DNA of 64,000 nucleotides from Gudongella sp051744365 (GTDB taxonomy: Bacteria; Bacillota; Clostridia; Tissierellales; Tissierellaceae), in the NCBI GenBank assembly GCA_051744365.1, contig JBNJCX010000005.1, positions 1-64,000 of the forward strand, written 5' to 3'. The position numbers were made by a program, and so were the translations under genes. The notes below the pieces were generated by a model, which saw only the letters and a program-made list of their open reading frames with translations, had not been told where the DNA came from and did no database searches. Of this stretch, positions 42,099-51,917 are shown piece by piece. Position 1 is the first letter of the stretch. The number at the start of each line of letters is the position of its first letter.

Positions 42099-44543
42099 AT
42101 GAGCTTTGCAGAAATAATTATAGACCACAAGTCCTCAAGTGTGGACAAGCAATTTACCTACAGAATACCACCGGAACTGGAGGATGAGGCCAGAACAGGA
42201 GTAAGAGTAGTTGTGCCTTTTGGAAGATACAACAAACCCATGATGGGAATTATGGTCGGAAAGAATAAAGATTCTCATATCTCAAATAGAATTAAGGATA
42301 TAATCCGGGTTTTGGACGATAAGCCGCTTATATCAGAAAAAAGACTGAAGTTGGCTAAGTGGATTAAAGATGAGTATTTATGTACCGGGATTGAATCTTT
42401 ACAGCCTATCTTGCCACCAGGTGATTTTAGAAATATTAATACAATAGTTGAGCCTGGAAAAGCATTAAAAACATACCAGCCTGAATCTGATGATGAAAGG
42501 GAAATTATCACAGCTTTATGGGAGACCGATAGAATTGAATACAGCGACCTGCAGGAGAAGATTAAATGCAGGTATTATCATAAGGCCATCAGAAATCTCG
42601 AGGAAGCAGATGCAATTAGATTGGTTCTTGATGTTAAGAAAAAAAGTGCAGCCAGGGTTGAAAAAATAGTTTTAAGGAATAGTGATATCCCATACTTGGA
42701 AGGTGTTGATATTGCTGGGAATAATGCAAAAAAACAGCAAAAAATCTGGGATTACATGAAATCAAGAAATGAAATATCGGTAAAAGATTTATTGCAGGAA
42801 TTCAACACCAGTCTTTCAGTGCTGAAAGCAATGGAGAAAAAGGGACTAGTATCAATTGTAAACAGAATTATAAATGAAAAACCTGTCTCAAACTCTATAC
42901 CTATGTACGAAAAAATAGAACTCAATAGTAATCAGAAAAAGGTTTATGAAGGAATACTCCACTCAAAGAACAGATATTCATTGATTCATGGAGTTACGGG
43001 TAGTGGAAAAACTGAAATATATCTTCAACTGGTTGAGAATATGCTCAGTATTGACAAGGATTCAATAATTCTTGTACCAGAGATTGCCCTTACTCCTCAG
43101 ACTATTGATAGGTTTGTAGGAAGGTTTGGAAATAAGGTAGCGATTCTTCACAGTAAGCTTACACAGATAGAAAGATTCGATCAATGGAGGAGAATTAAGG
43201 CAGGAGAGTACAAGATAGTAGTCGGTGCAAGGTCCGCGTTATTTGCACCATTTAAAAACCTGGGACTTGTGGTAATAGATGAAGAGCATGAAAATACCTA
43301 CAAATCTTCAAACAATCCAAAGTACAATACTGTTGATGTCGCCATAAAAATCTGCCAGCTGGATAATTCCAAGCTGGTCCTTGGAACTGCTACACCGTCG
43401 GTAGAAACATATTATAGAGCTGATAAAGGAGAATTTGCATTGTACGAACTTCAATCCAGAGCCACCAGGAATACACTGCCATTTATCCAAGTAGTGGATA
43501 TGAGGGATGAACTCCATGGAGGAAACCGATCGATATTCAGCAGAAGCTTATTCAAGGAAATGAAAAGGACACTTGAAGATAAAAATCAGATAATTCTTTT
43601 CCTGAACCGCAGAGGCTACGCGGGATTTATTACGTGCAGAAGCTGTGGGTATGTTGCAAAATGCAATAATTGTGATATAAGTCTTACCTATCATAGATCA
43701 ACAAACAGACTTAGATGCCATTATTGCGGTGATACTCATACAATACCTAGAGTATGTCCTTCTTGTGGCAGCCAATATTTTAAAAGCTTTGGAATTGGTA
43801 CTGAAAAGGTTGAGGAAGAAGTTAGAAAGCTTTTTCCAGATGCCAGGGTACAGAGAATGGACAGCGATAGCGTCAAAACCAGAGATCAGTACGAAAAGGC
43901 TTTAGAATCCATGAAACACAAAGAGGTTGATATTCTGATAGGAACACAGATGATTTCAAAGGGTCTTGATTTTCCAGGTGTAACTCTTGTAGGAATTATT
44001 GCTGCTGATACCACCTTGAATCTGCCGGATTATAAATCCCCTGAAAGAACATTCCAGCTTGTGACACAGGTGGCAGGAAGAGCAGGCAGGGGAGAAGACC
44101 CTGGTAGAGTAATTCTGCAGACCTACAACCCTGACCATTACAGCATAATATCTGCAATGAATAGCAATTACAAGGAATTCTACGAGCAGGAATCAAGATT
44201 GAGAGAAGAATTTGGTTATCCTCCCTACAAAGTTATGGCGAGCATAACATTATTTGGAGAAAATTATGAACATGTAAAGGATGGCATTGAGATTTCATCT
44301 AGAGATCTGGAAGAAATGATTAATTCATCAGATACAAAGAGCATAGAGGTTCTAGGGCCTCATCCAGCACCACTTGAGAGGATAAACAATAACTATAGGT
44401 GGCAGATTTTATTGAAATTCGATTACAATGACAATGAAAGTATAAAGCAAATAATAGACAGGGTATATATAAATGGCAAGGATAAAATCAAGTATGATGA
44501 TTTAAAGATAAGTATTGATATAAATCCAAGCAGCATTTTATAA
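42099..44543 (+). CDS. priA: Primosomal replication-restart helicase PriA
   Basis: DNA helicase that reloads the replisome at stalled forks. The 814-residue product has an N-terminal DNA-binding domain, Walker A GVTGSGKTEIY, DEEH in VVIDEEHENTYKSS, and zinc-binding Cys pairs CRSCGYVAKCNNC and CHYCGD...CPSCG between the helicase lobes. The ATTACK-like motif GTEKVEEE and QVAGRAGRG follow. AAAGGAG precedes ATG 42099. Confidence 0.96.
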   Translation: MSFAEIIIDHKSSSVDKQFTYRIPPELEDEARTGVRVVVPFGRYNKPMMGIMVGKNKDSHISNRIKDIIRVLDDKPLISEKRLKLAKWIKDEYLCTGIESLQPILPPGDFRNINTIVEPGKALKTYQPESDDEREIITALWETDRIEYSDLQEKIKCRYYHKAIRNLEEADAIRLVLDVKKKSAARVEKIVLRNSDIPYLEGVDIAGNNAKKQQKIWDYMKSRNEISVKDLLQEFNTSLSVLKAMEKKGLVSIVNRIINEKPVSNSIPMYEKIELNSNQKKVYEGILHSKNRYSLIHGVTGSGKTEIYLQLVENMLSIDKDSIILVPEIALTPQTIDRFVGRFGNKVAILHSKLTQIERFDQWRRIKAGEYKIVVGARSALFAPFKNLGLVVIDEEHENTYKSSNNPKYNTVDVAIKICQLDNSKLVLGTATPSVETYYRADKGEFALYELQSRATRNTLPFIQVVDMRDELHGGNRSIFSRSLFKEMKRTLEDKNQIILFLNRRGYAGFITCRSCGYVAKCNNCDISLTYHRSTNRLRCHYCGDTHTIPRVCPSCGSQYFKSFGIGTEKVEEEVRKLFPDARVQRMDSDSVKTRDQYEKALESMKHKEVDILIGTQMISKGLDFPGVTLVGIIAADTTLNLPDYKSPERTFQLVTQVAGRAGRGEDPGRVILQTYNPDHYSIISAMNSNYKEFYEQESRLREEFGYPPYKVMASITLFGENYEHVKDGIEISSRDLEEMINSSDTKSIEVLGPHPAPLERINNNYRWQILLKFDYNDNESIKQIIDRVYINGKDKIKYDDLKISIDINPSSIL

Positions 44544-44554
44544 GGAGGATTGAC

Positions 44555-45028
44555 ATGGCATTGAGAAAGGTAAGATTGGATGGAGATCCAATTCTTAGAA
44601 AAAGATCCAGAGAGGTCACTGATGTAGATAACAGAATACTGGAGTTGATGGATGATATGGTGGAGACCATGAGGCATGAAAACGGTATAGGGTTGGCAGC
44701 GCCTCAGGTTGGAATATTAAAAAGGATTATCACCATAGATGTGGGGGAAAAACCTATGAAGGCGATAAACCCCGTTATTGAGGAAGAGGAGGGGTCCATT
44801 GAAGGAGTAGAAGGATGTCTTTCTGTTCCGGATCTGGCAGGTACTGTTGATAGACCTGAAGTTATAACAATAACTTATATGAACGAAGAGGGTCAACAAA
44901 TCAGGATAAAGCCATCAGGTTATCTTGCCAGGGTGTTCTGTCATGAAATAGATCACCTTAACGGAGTATTGTACACTGACAAAGCCAAGGAAGTACATGA
45001 AAATTTACTTGAAGATCAGGAAATATAA
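44555..45028 (+). CDS. def: Peptide deformylase
   Basis: Metalloenzyme that removes the formyl group from new proteins. The 157-residue product has all three motifs: GIGLAAPQVG, EGCLSVPD (metal Cys) and HEIDHLNG (metal His and catalytic Glu). AAGGAGG precedes ATG 44555. Its stop overlaps fmt, which adds the formyl group to initiator tRNA. Confidence 0.96.
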   Translation: MALRKVRLDGDPILRKRSREVTDVDNRILELMDDMVETMRHENGIGLAAPQVGILKRIITIDVGEKPMKAINPVIEEEEGSIEGVEGCLSVPDLAGTVDRPEVITITYMNEEGQQIRIKPSGYLARVFCHEIDHLNGVLYTDKAKEVHENLLEDQEI

Positions 45029-45954
45029 TGAGAATAATTTATATGGGTACCCCTGATTTCGCCGTCAAGGCATTGGAAAGAATCCATGCGGAAGGACATG
45101 AAATTCCGCTTGTTATCACCCAGATGGATAAGAGAAGAGGAAGAGGAAAAAAGCTCCTGCCGACTCCCGTTAAGGAAAAGGCTTTGGAACTGGGAATTGA
45201 AGTTTACCAACCGGAGGATATTAATTCTGAGGAATCCTACAAAAGACTTGCAGAACTGGAGCCTGACTTTATAGTTGTTGCAGCCTACGGGCAGATTCTT
45301 AAAAAAAAGATACTTGATTTGCCAAAATATAATTGTCTCAATATCCATGCTTCTCTGCTGCCAAAATACAGAGGGGCGGCACCTATAAACTGGGCGATAA
45401 TAAACGGCGAAGATAATACCGGAATCACCATTATGAACATGGAGGAAGGCCTTGATACTGGCAGTATGATTATAAAATCTGAGATTCCAATACAATGGGA
45501 GGATGATTCCCAGATAATTCACGATAGGCTTGCTGAGCTTGGCTCTGAACTTATTATTGAAGCAATTGAGCTGATAGTTTCTGGAAAAGCAGAATTTATC
45601 CCCCAGAAGCATGAGGAATCTAGCTATGCACCAGTACTGTACAAGGATGTAGGAAATATAGACTGGACGAAGCCGGGCATGGATATTTACAAAAAAATAA
45701 TGGGATTGAAGCCATGGCCTTCTGCATTTACTGATTACAAGGGGCAGAAAATAAAGATTCACAAGGTCTATGTAGAAGAGGAGGAGCATGAAATACAACC
45801 AGGTACTGTAGTAGAGGTTGAACCTGAAGGTATCAAGGTAGCTGTTGCCGATGGTTTTATAATTATACAGGAGCTCCAGTTTCCAGGCAAACGTGCCATG
45901 ACTGTAAAGGAGTTGCTGCTGGGAAACACTATAGAAAAAGGATATGTTTTTTAG
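45028..45954 (+). CDS. fmt: Methionyl-tRNA formyltransferase
   Basis: Formylates Met-tRNAi using 10-formyl-THF. The 308-residue product has GTPDFAVKAL at the start, the catalytic region NIHASLLPKYRGAAPINWAI with Asn/His/Asp, MNMEEGLDTG, and a C-terminal tRNA-binding domain. It is coupled to def by a one-base overlap (TAATG). Confidence 0.96.
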   Translation: MRIIYMGTPDFAVKALERIHAEGHEIPLVITQMDKRRGRGKKLLPTPVKEKALELGIEVYQPEDINSEESYKRLAELEPDFIVVAAYGQILKKKILDLPKYNCLNIHASLLPKYRGAAPINWAIINGEDNTGITIMNMEEGLDTGSMIIKSEIPIQWEDDSQIIHDRLAELGSELIIEAIELIVSGKAEFIPQKHEESSYAPVLYKDVGNIDWTKPGMDIYKKIMGLKPWPSAFTDYKGQKIKIHKVYVEEEEHEIQPGTVVEVEPEGIKVAVADGFIIIQELQFPGKRAMTVKELLLGNTIEKGYVF

Positions 45955-45969
45955 AAAAGAGGGATATTT

Positions 45970-46653
45970 ATGTATACAGGATTTTATGGAGGGTCATGGA
46001 TAATATACGTGCTGCCAGCACTGATTTTTGCTGGTTATGCACAAATGAAGGTAAAGTCAACTTTTTCACAGTATCTAAAGGTGCCAAGTGAATCAGGGAT
46101 GACAGGAGCGCAGGTAGCTAGATTCATTTTGGATAGAAATGGACTGCAGGATATTCCAATTGAGGCAGTTAGGGGCAACCTGACTGACCACTATGACCCA
46201 AGGAAGAGAGTTGTAAGGCTTTCCCAGAATGTTTATGGACAAAGCAGCATTGCATCGGTAAGCGTTGCAGCACATGAGGTTGGCCATGCTATACAGCATG
46301 CAGAGGGATATTTTCCTTTGATTATCAGGAATAATATTGCACCTATAGCAAATTTTGGGTCCAAGCTAGTGTGGATATTCATTATTCTGGGATTTATTAT
46401 CAGTCCGTTTTTTATTGATGTGGGGATTGCTTTGTTCCTTGCAGCGGTACTTTTTCAGATAGTAACATTACCAGTTGAATTCAATGCAAGCAAAAGGGCA
46501 ATGGTACACTTGCAGGAAGGGATGATTCCATCGCAGAGTGTAAAACCTGCAAAAAAAGTATTGAATGCAGCTGCACTGACATATGTTGCCGCAACTATTG
46601 TTGCATTGGCAGAATTGCTAAGACTGTTGGCATTAAGCGGAAGAAGAAGATAA
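45970..46653 (+). CDS. Membrane zinc metallopeptidase, YugP family
   Basis: A 227-residue integral membrane protease with the zincin motif VAAHEVGHAIQHAEGY (HExxH), one N-terminal membrane helix and two or three more after the motif. This family regularly sits between fmt and rsmB in Clostridia; substrates are unknown. AGAGGGA precedes ATG 45970. A strong terminator follows. Confidence 0.9.
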   Translation: MYTGFYGGSWIIYVLPALIFAGYAQMKVKSTFSQYLKVPSESGMTGAQVARFILDRNGLQDIPIEAVRGNLTDHYDPRKRVVRLSQNVYGQSSIASVSVAAHEVGHAIQHAEGYFPLIIRNNIAPIANFGSKLVWIFIILGFIISPFFIDVGIALFLAAVLFQIVTLPVEFNASKRAMVHLQEGMIPSQSVKPAKKVLNAAALTYVAATIVALAELLRLLALSGRRR

Positions 46654-46678
46654 AGGGGGAGACCCCCCTTTTTTTTGG
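46653..46678 (+). terminator. Rho-independent terminator before rsmB
   Basis: AAGGGGG pairs with CCCCCCTT around AGA and is followed by a run of eight T. It lies right before the rsmB ribosome-binding site, so rsmB is reached by readthrough or by an unseen promoter. Confidence 0.85.
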
Positions 46679-46689
46679 AGGGATTAAAT

Positions 46690-48030
46690 ATGAGAGCCAG
46701 GGAGGCAGCTGTTAAGGTTTTATATGAAATTCAGACTCAAGGCAAATTCTCCAACAAGGTTCTCCAGAGCTATTCCAGGCTGGACATGTCAAATGAAGAC
46801 AAAAGGCTTCTTAGAGAGCTTGTTTATGGTGTCCTTGAGAACCTAATGTATATAGATAGTATAATTGAATCTGCATCAAAGGTTAAAATGAAAAAAATCC
46901 ATTCTATGGTATTACAAATTCTCAGAACAGGCGTTTATCAGCTTCTATTTATGGATAGGATACCACCAAGTGCCGCTATCAATGAGGCTGTCAAGCTTTC
47001 AAAAAAGTACGGGCATAAAGGGACTGTTGGATATGTTAATGGCATATTGAGAAACATAGACAGAAACAGCGAAAAAATAAAGCTGCCTGATAATCCTGAA
47101 ACAAAGGAAGCGTTGGCAATGCGTTACTCCCATCCTGATTACATTGTTGAAATGTGGACGGAGCAATTTGGATTTACATTCACTCGGGAACTTGTGAAAA
47201 GCAATAATTCCACTCCATTATTGAATATTAGGGTTAATACACTAAAGACAGATAGAAAAGAACTGGCTGGAATACTTGAAAGCAAAGGATTAAAGTTGAT
47301 TGAAGGTGATTTATCACCTGATTGCATTAAGATTCTCAATCCTGAAAACATTACTGAATTAGATGAATTCAAGACTGGCTTATTTACGATCCAGGATGAG
47401 AGCAGCATGTTGGTAGTGGACGTTACAGATCCATCTGAAAATGATACTGTAATAGATGTTTGCAGCGCGCCAGGAGGAAAAGCTACCCACATTGCCCAAA
47501 GGATGATAAACAAGGGCAAGATAATTGCAAGAGATCTTTATCCAAAAAAAATAGAGCTTGTGTTGGATAATGCCAAAAGACTTGGGATTGAAATTATTGA
47601 GGGTCAGGTTCATGATGCACTAATATTTGACAAGAGATATAGGAGTTCTGCTGATATTTGCATTGTAGATGCTCCATGCTCTGGATTTGGTCTCTTGAGA
47701 AGAAAGCCGGAAATCAAATTCAACAGGAGACCTGAAGATATAGAATCATTGGTAGACATCCAACTTAAAATACTAGAAACATGTTCAGGTTATGTAAAGC
47801 CTGGAGGAAAGCTAATTTATAGCACATGCACACTAAATAACAGGGAGAATCTGGAGCAAGTAAGAATATTTTTAAATTCTCATCCAGAATTTAGCCTTAC
47901 GCCTATAAAATTGGCGGGTGATGTTGTTGTAAGTAAGACACAAGAGGATGGTTTCATAGAACTCTATCCTCATATTCACGGGACAGATGGTTTTTTTATT
48001 GCAAAGATGACAAGAAATAGTGATATGTAA
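46690..48030 (+). CDS. rsmB: 16S rRNA (cytosine-967-C5)-methyltransferase RsmB
   Basis: A 446-residue methyltransferase. The N-terminal NusB-like RNA-binding domain (about 1-140) is followed by the SAM fold with VCSAPGGKATHIAQ, the active-site PCSGFGLLRRKPE and STCTLNNREN carrying the two catalytic Cys. ATG 46690 follows GGAGGG; TTG 46675 lies in the terminator T-run and is unlikely. Confidence 0.95.
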   Translation: MRAREAAVKVLYEIQTQGKFSNKVLQSYSRLDMSNEDKRLLRELVYGVLENLMYIDSIIESASKVKMKKIHSMVLQILRTGVYQLLFMDRIPPSAAINEAVKLSKKYGHKGTVGYVNGILRNIDRNSEKIKLPDNPETKEALAMRYSHPDYIVEMWTEQFGFTFTRELVKSNNSTPLLNIRVNTLKTDRKELAGILESKGLKLIEGDLSPDCIKILNPENITELDEFKTGLFTIQDESSMLVVDVTDPSENDTVIDVCSAPGGKATHIAQRMINKGKIIARDLYPKKIELVLDNAKRLGIEIIEGQVHDALIFDKRYRSSADICIVDAPCSGFGLLRRKPEIKFNRRPEDIESLVDIQLKILETCSGYVKPGGKLIYSTCTLNNRENLEQVRIFLNSHPEFSLTPIKLAGDVVVSKTQEDGFIELYPHIHGTDGFFIAKMTRNSDM

Positions 48031-48125
48031 GGTATTTTCAAAATTGATTTAAATGGAAGGAATAGCTTTATGTTAGGAGCCTGTTCAATGTTTTTTGCAC
48101 AAATATAAAAAATCCATGGGAATCA

Positions 48126-48134
48126 TGTTATAAT
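48126..48134 (+). promoter_or_regulatory. Extended -10 promoter element before rlmN
   Basis: TGTTATAAT is a good extended -10 box placed 24 bases before ATG 48158, but no convincing -35 lies at 16-18 bases. Initiation would be close to the ribosome-binding site. Confidence 0.4.
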
Positions 48135-48157
48135 ATGAACGGAGAGAGTTGAGAAGT

Positions 48158-49189
48158 ATGGAATTAAATAGTATGACACACAAAAGCTTAAAAGAATTAG
48201 TATTGCTGTATGAAGATAAAGGTTTTAGAGCAGAACAGATTTTCAGGTATTTCCATCAGCAGGATGGAGACGATATCATGACACTGGAACAACTACCATT
48301 GTCCCTGAGAGAAAAATTAAAATCTGAACATACTGTCAATAATATCAAGATACTTCATAAGTTTAAATCCAGTGTTGATGAAACTATCAAATACTTATAT
48401 TTGTTGCCGGATGGGAATATTATTGAAAGTGTGGTCATGAGCTACACTCATGGCTATTCCCAATGTATATCTACCCAAGTAGGTTGCAGAATGGGCTGTA
48501 GCTTCTGTGCTTCAACAAAGGATGGACTGGTAAGGAACCTTACAGCTGCTGAGATGTCAAATCAGATATACCAAGCTGAAAAGGATTTGGGAATTAGGAT
48601 TTCCAACATAGTGCTTATGGGTAGCGGAGAACCCTTGGACAATTATGAAAATGTAATCGATTTTTTTGATATAATAAATAGCAAGCTTGGAAGAAATATC
48701 AGTTTAAGAAACATAACATTATCCACTTGTGGAATTGTACCAGGAATATATAAGCTGGCAGATGAAAATTTGCCAATAACTCTATCGATATCTCTGCATT
48801 CTCCTTTTGATGAAAAGAGAGGGGAAATTATGCCCATAGCAAAGAGATATCCACTGGTGGAACTTATGAAATCATTGAAATATTACTCCAAGGCTACTAG
48901 TAGAAGAATTACGTTTGAGTATACGCTAATAAAGAATACTAATGATGGAGAAGAGGAAGCAAAGGAGATTGCCAGGTTATTGAATGGACTACTGGCACAT
49001 GTAAACCTTATACCTCTTAATCCAATAAGGGAGTACAGTGAAGGTAGGCCTGACAGGGATCATGTGGTCAAGTTTCAGTCCATGTTAAAAAAGCTTGGCG
49101 TTACAACTACAATTAGACGTGAAATGGGTGGAGATATCAGCGCATCCTGCGGTCAGCTGAGAAGAAGTGTTCTTGAGGACAAAAAATAA
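48158..49189 (+). CDS. rlmN: Dual-specificity 23S rRNA/tRNA A2503/A37 methyltransferase RlmN
   Basis: Radical SAM methylase that makes 2-methyladenosine. The 343-residue product has the cluster motif CRMGCSFCAST (Cx3Cx2C), GSGEPLDNYEN, SLHSPFDEKRGEIMPI and the C-terminal methyl-carrying Cys in SASCGQLR. ATG 48158 follows GGAGAGAG by 9 bases; TTG 48149 abuts it. Confidence 0.95.
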   Translation: MELNSMTHKSLKELVLLYEDKGFRAEQIFRYFHQQDGDDIMTLEQLPLSLREKLKSEHTVNNIKILHKFKSSVDETIKYLYLLPDGNIIESVVMSYTHGYSQCISTQVGCRMGCSFCASTKDGLVRNLTAAEMSNQIYQAEKDLGIRISNIVLMGSGEPLDNYENVIDFFDIINSKLGRNISLRNITLSTCGIVPGIYKLADENLPITLSISLHSPFDEKRGEIMPIAKRYPLVELMKSLKYYSKATSRRITFEYTLIKNTNDGEEEAKEIARLLNGLLAHVNLIPLNPIREYSEGRPDRDHVVKFQSMLKKLGVTTTIRREMGGDISASCGQLRRSVLEDKK

Positions 49190-49201
49190 CGAGGTGATAT
49201 C

Positions 49202-49930
49202 GTGAATTTTGCAGCAGCTAGTGACATAGGACTGGTACGTGAAACTAACCAGGATAGATTCCATATACCTGAAAATACAAGAATGCCATTATTTATGGTA
49301 GCTGATGGCATGGGAGGTCATAATGCAGGTGAAATTGCAAGTGTTATGGCTATTGATAGTATCATGGAATGGATGGGAGAAAACGGGGATGAGCTGACTA
49401 GTATTAAAAAGATCCAGAAATCCATTGTGAAGAGTATGCAATATACAAATAGACATATCTACAACTATGCAAAAGATATAGACGGCTGCAGAGGTATGGG
49501 TACTACTTTGACTATGGGGTACGTATTTGGGAATAAGATAATAGTTGGGCATGTCGGTGACAGTAGAGCTTATATAATAAAGGATGGGAAAACATCACAA
49601 ATCACCCAGGATCATTCCCTTGTTCAGGAGCTCATTCTTGAAGGTAGAATTACCGAGGGCGAAGCAAGGTCTCATCCTCAGAAGAATATAATAACACGTG
49701 CTGTAGGAACAGGCTATGAAATTAAGGTTGATACCATGGTGGTTAGTGTTGAAAAAAATGATATTATAGTATTTTGTAGCGATGGGCTTACAAATATGAT
49801 ATCAGAAGAGGAATTGGCGATAATTTTCTGTAATGAATCAGATATCCAAAAGGCTTGCGATATGGCTGTGGAGAAAGCCCGAGTAAAAGGCGGATTTGAC
49901 AACATTACAGTATTGGGAATTAGATTTTGA
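49202..49930 (+). CDS. prpC: PP2C-type protein serine/threonine phosphatase (PrpC/Stp)
   Basis: Dephosphorylates targets of the adjacent PASTA kinase. The 242-residue product has the metal-binding motifs TNQDRF, VADGMGGHNAGE, GHVGDSRAYI and FCSDGLTNM in order. GTG 49202 follows GAGGTGAT, 12 bases after rlmN. prkC begins 13 bases after its stop. Confidence 0.95.
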   Translation: MNFAAASDIGLVRETNQDRFHIPENTRMPLFMVADGMGGHNAGEIASVMAIDSIMEWMGENGDELTSIKKIQKSIVKSMQYTNRHIYNYAKDIDGCRGMGTTLTMGYVFGNKIIVGHVGDSRAYIIKDGKTSQITQDHSLVQELILEGRITEGEARSHPQKNIITRAVGTGYEIKVDTMVVSVEKNDIIVFCSDGLTNMISEEELAIIFCNESDIQKACDMAVEKARVKGGFDNITVLGIRF

Positions 49931-49943
49931 TAGAGGTGAAAAA

Positions 49944-51914
49944 ATGATAGGGAAAATGCTAGGAAACAGATACGAAATAGTTAAGCAGATTGGCAGCGGT
50001 GGCATGGCATATGTATATAAGGCAAAATGTCATCTATTGGACAGGTTTGTTGCAATTAAGATTCTCAAGGAAGAATTCACTAATGATGAAGATTTTATCA
50101 GAAAGTTCAGAAGGGAATCGCAGGCAGCAGCCAGCCTCTCTCATCCTAACATATTAAATATTTACGATGTTGGGTCAGAGGAGCAGGATTCAAAAAAAAT
50201 TCATTATATTGTTATGGAATACATCAAGGGAAAGACCCTCAAAGAGCTAATAGTTGAAAATGGTAGACTTGATATTGACCAATCACTTCTTTATACTTCC
50301 CAGATAGCTGAAGCTTTATCAAACGCTCATAAGAATCATATTGTTCATAGGGATATAAAGCCTCATAATATTATGATAACGGATGACAACAGGGTTAAGG
50401 TAACAGATTTTGGCATTGCCAGAGCAGTTACTTCTGCAACCATAACAACCACTTCAAGTGTTTTAGGGTCAGTACATTATTTCTCTCCGGAGCAGGCAAG
50501 GGGAGGGTATACTGATGAAAAGTCAGACATTTATTCACTAGGTATCGTAATGTATGAAATGCTTACAGGAAAGGTGCCATTCAATGGGGATACACCTATA
50601 GGCATTGCACTAAAGCATGTTCAAGAGGAAATTATTCCTCCCATTGAAGCTTCACCGGACATCCCAAGGGAAATCAATGATATTATAATGAAATGCGTGC
50701 AGAAAAGACAAAGTGACAGGTATCAGAATGCGGATGGATTACTGAGAGACCTGAGAGCTTATATGGAAACCAGAACAGTGCCTGACAATCAACCAATAGA
50801 GGAAACAAGCGATATGACGAGGGTTATCCCTGCTGTCAATACTGACAGAGATAGCAACAGAGAGAAGTCAGCATCAAGAAGGAAAAAGAAAAAAGAAAAA
50901 AGCAGGATTTTTATAGTTGTCGCAGCGATATTAGCTGCATTTTTACTGGCTACTGGAATATTTGCGGGATATATGGGTTTGAGAGATAACATATCAGCCG
51001 ATGGAGATATCTTAATGCCATCCTTGATTGGGATGACTCAGGAAGATGCAGAGAGAACAGCCAAGGATGAAGGATTCCAGCTAAATATAGTAGATAGCGT
51101 TACAAGCACTGAATACGAACAAGGCAGGATAGTCTCCCAGAATGTGGATGAAGGCGTCAGGATTAAGCCAGGGTATCCGGTATCCGTAACAGTGAGTCTT
51201 GGGTCTGACCGGGTCACAGTACCTTTATTGGTAAACAGAACAATAACAGAGGCAGAAGCCATACTTAAAGAAGCTGGTCTCAGAATGAATGTGGAGTACG
51301 ACTTCTCTGAGACAGTGCCAGTGGATGTCGTTATGGAGCAAAGTGTAGAATCCTCCTCGGAGGTAGACCCAAATACCAGAATAGATCTTCTAGTAAGTAA
51401 AGGTGAGGAAGTCAAGGATGTGGTTATGATTCAGCTAATTGGTACACAAATAAGTCAGGCTATGAACGAGATTGTAGCATTGGACCTTGTTGTTGGTGAA
51501 GTAACCTATGAACCAGACGAGGAAGTACCCGCCAATGTAGTGACATGGCAGTCTTATGATGCAGGGACTACGCTTGAAACAAACACAGCAGTAGATATGT
51601 ATGTTTCATCTGGACCTGATCCTACACAGAAGCCTGAGCCAGAGCCTAAGCCTGAGCCACAAAAACCCGATGACGATAAACCACCGACCGGGGAAGAGAG
51701 CAGCTTTACATTTACGCTGACTCCATTTACTGACAGGGAAAAGACTGAGGTAACCATATTCAGAAAACAAGGCGGAGACCCGACTATGGTTTATTCAGCA
51801 AAGCATAAGGCAAGCGACGGTTCCTTCGAAGTAACCGTTGAAGGATTACCTGGTGCTCAGTTTGAGGTTTATTATGACGGGATATATCAATTTACCAGAG
51901 TAAATGAGGGTTGA
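49944..51914 (+). CDS. prkC: PASTA-domain serine/threonine kinase PrkC/Stk
   Basis: A transmembrane kinase of 656 residues that senses peptidoglycan fragments. The kinase domain (about 10-275) has GSGGMAYVYKA, HRDIKPHN, DFGIARA and a Thr-rich activation loop. A basic juxtamembrane region, one helix (about 327-350), and three PASTA repeats follow. A Pro/Glu/Lys linker (KPEPEPKPEPQKPDDDKP) leads to a roughly 65-residue C-terminal beta-like domain. ATG 49944 follows AGAGGTGA; the longer frame overlapping prpC is not needed. Confidence 0.95.
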   Translation: MIGKMLGNRYEIVKQIGSGGMAYVYKAKCHLLDRFVAIKILKEEFTNDEDFIRKFRRESQAAASLSHPNILNIYDVGSEEQDSKKIHYIVMEYIKGKTLKELIVENGRLDIDQSLLYTSQIAEALSNAHKNHIVHRDIKPHNIMITDDNRVKVTDFGIARAVTSATITTTSSVLGSVHYFSPEQARGGYTDEKSDIYSLGIVMYEMLTGKVPFNGDTPIGIALKHVQEEIIPPIEASPDIPREINDIIMKCVQKRQSDRYQNADGLLRDLRAYMETRTVPDNQPIEETSDMTRVIPAVNTDRDSNREKSASRRKKKKEKSRIFIVVAAILAAFLLATGIFAGYMGLRDNISADGDILMPSLIGMTQEDAERTAKDEGFQLNIVDSVTSTEYEQGRIVSQNVDEGVRIKPGYPVSVTVSLGSDRVTVPLLVNRTITEAEAILKEAGLRMNVEYDFSETVPVDVVMEQSVESSSEVDPNTRIDLLVSKGEEVKDVVMIQLIGTQISQAMNEIVALDLVVGEVTYEPDEEVPANVVTWQSYDAGTTLETNTAVDMYVSSGPDPTQKPEPEPKPEPQKPDDDKPPTGEESSFTFTLTPFTDREKTEVTIFRKQGGDPTMVYSAKHKASDGSFEVTVEGLPGAQFEVYYDGIYQFTRVNEG

Positions 51915-51917
51915 CAA

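Noticed and set aside
46675..46690. TTG 46675 as the rsmB start
   Set aside because: It lies in the terminator T-run ahead of the Shine-Dalgarno; ATG 46690 is correctly spaced from GGAGGG.
51636..51670. Pro/Glu repeat in prkC as a CRISPR-like or mobile repeat
   Set aside because: It is an in-frame low-complexity protein linker (KPEP units) with no spacers.
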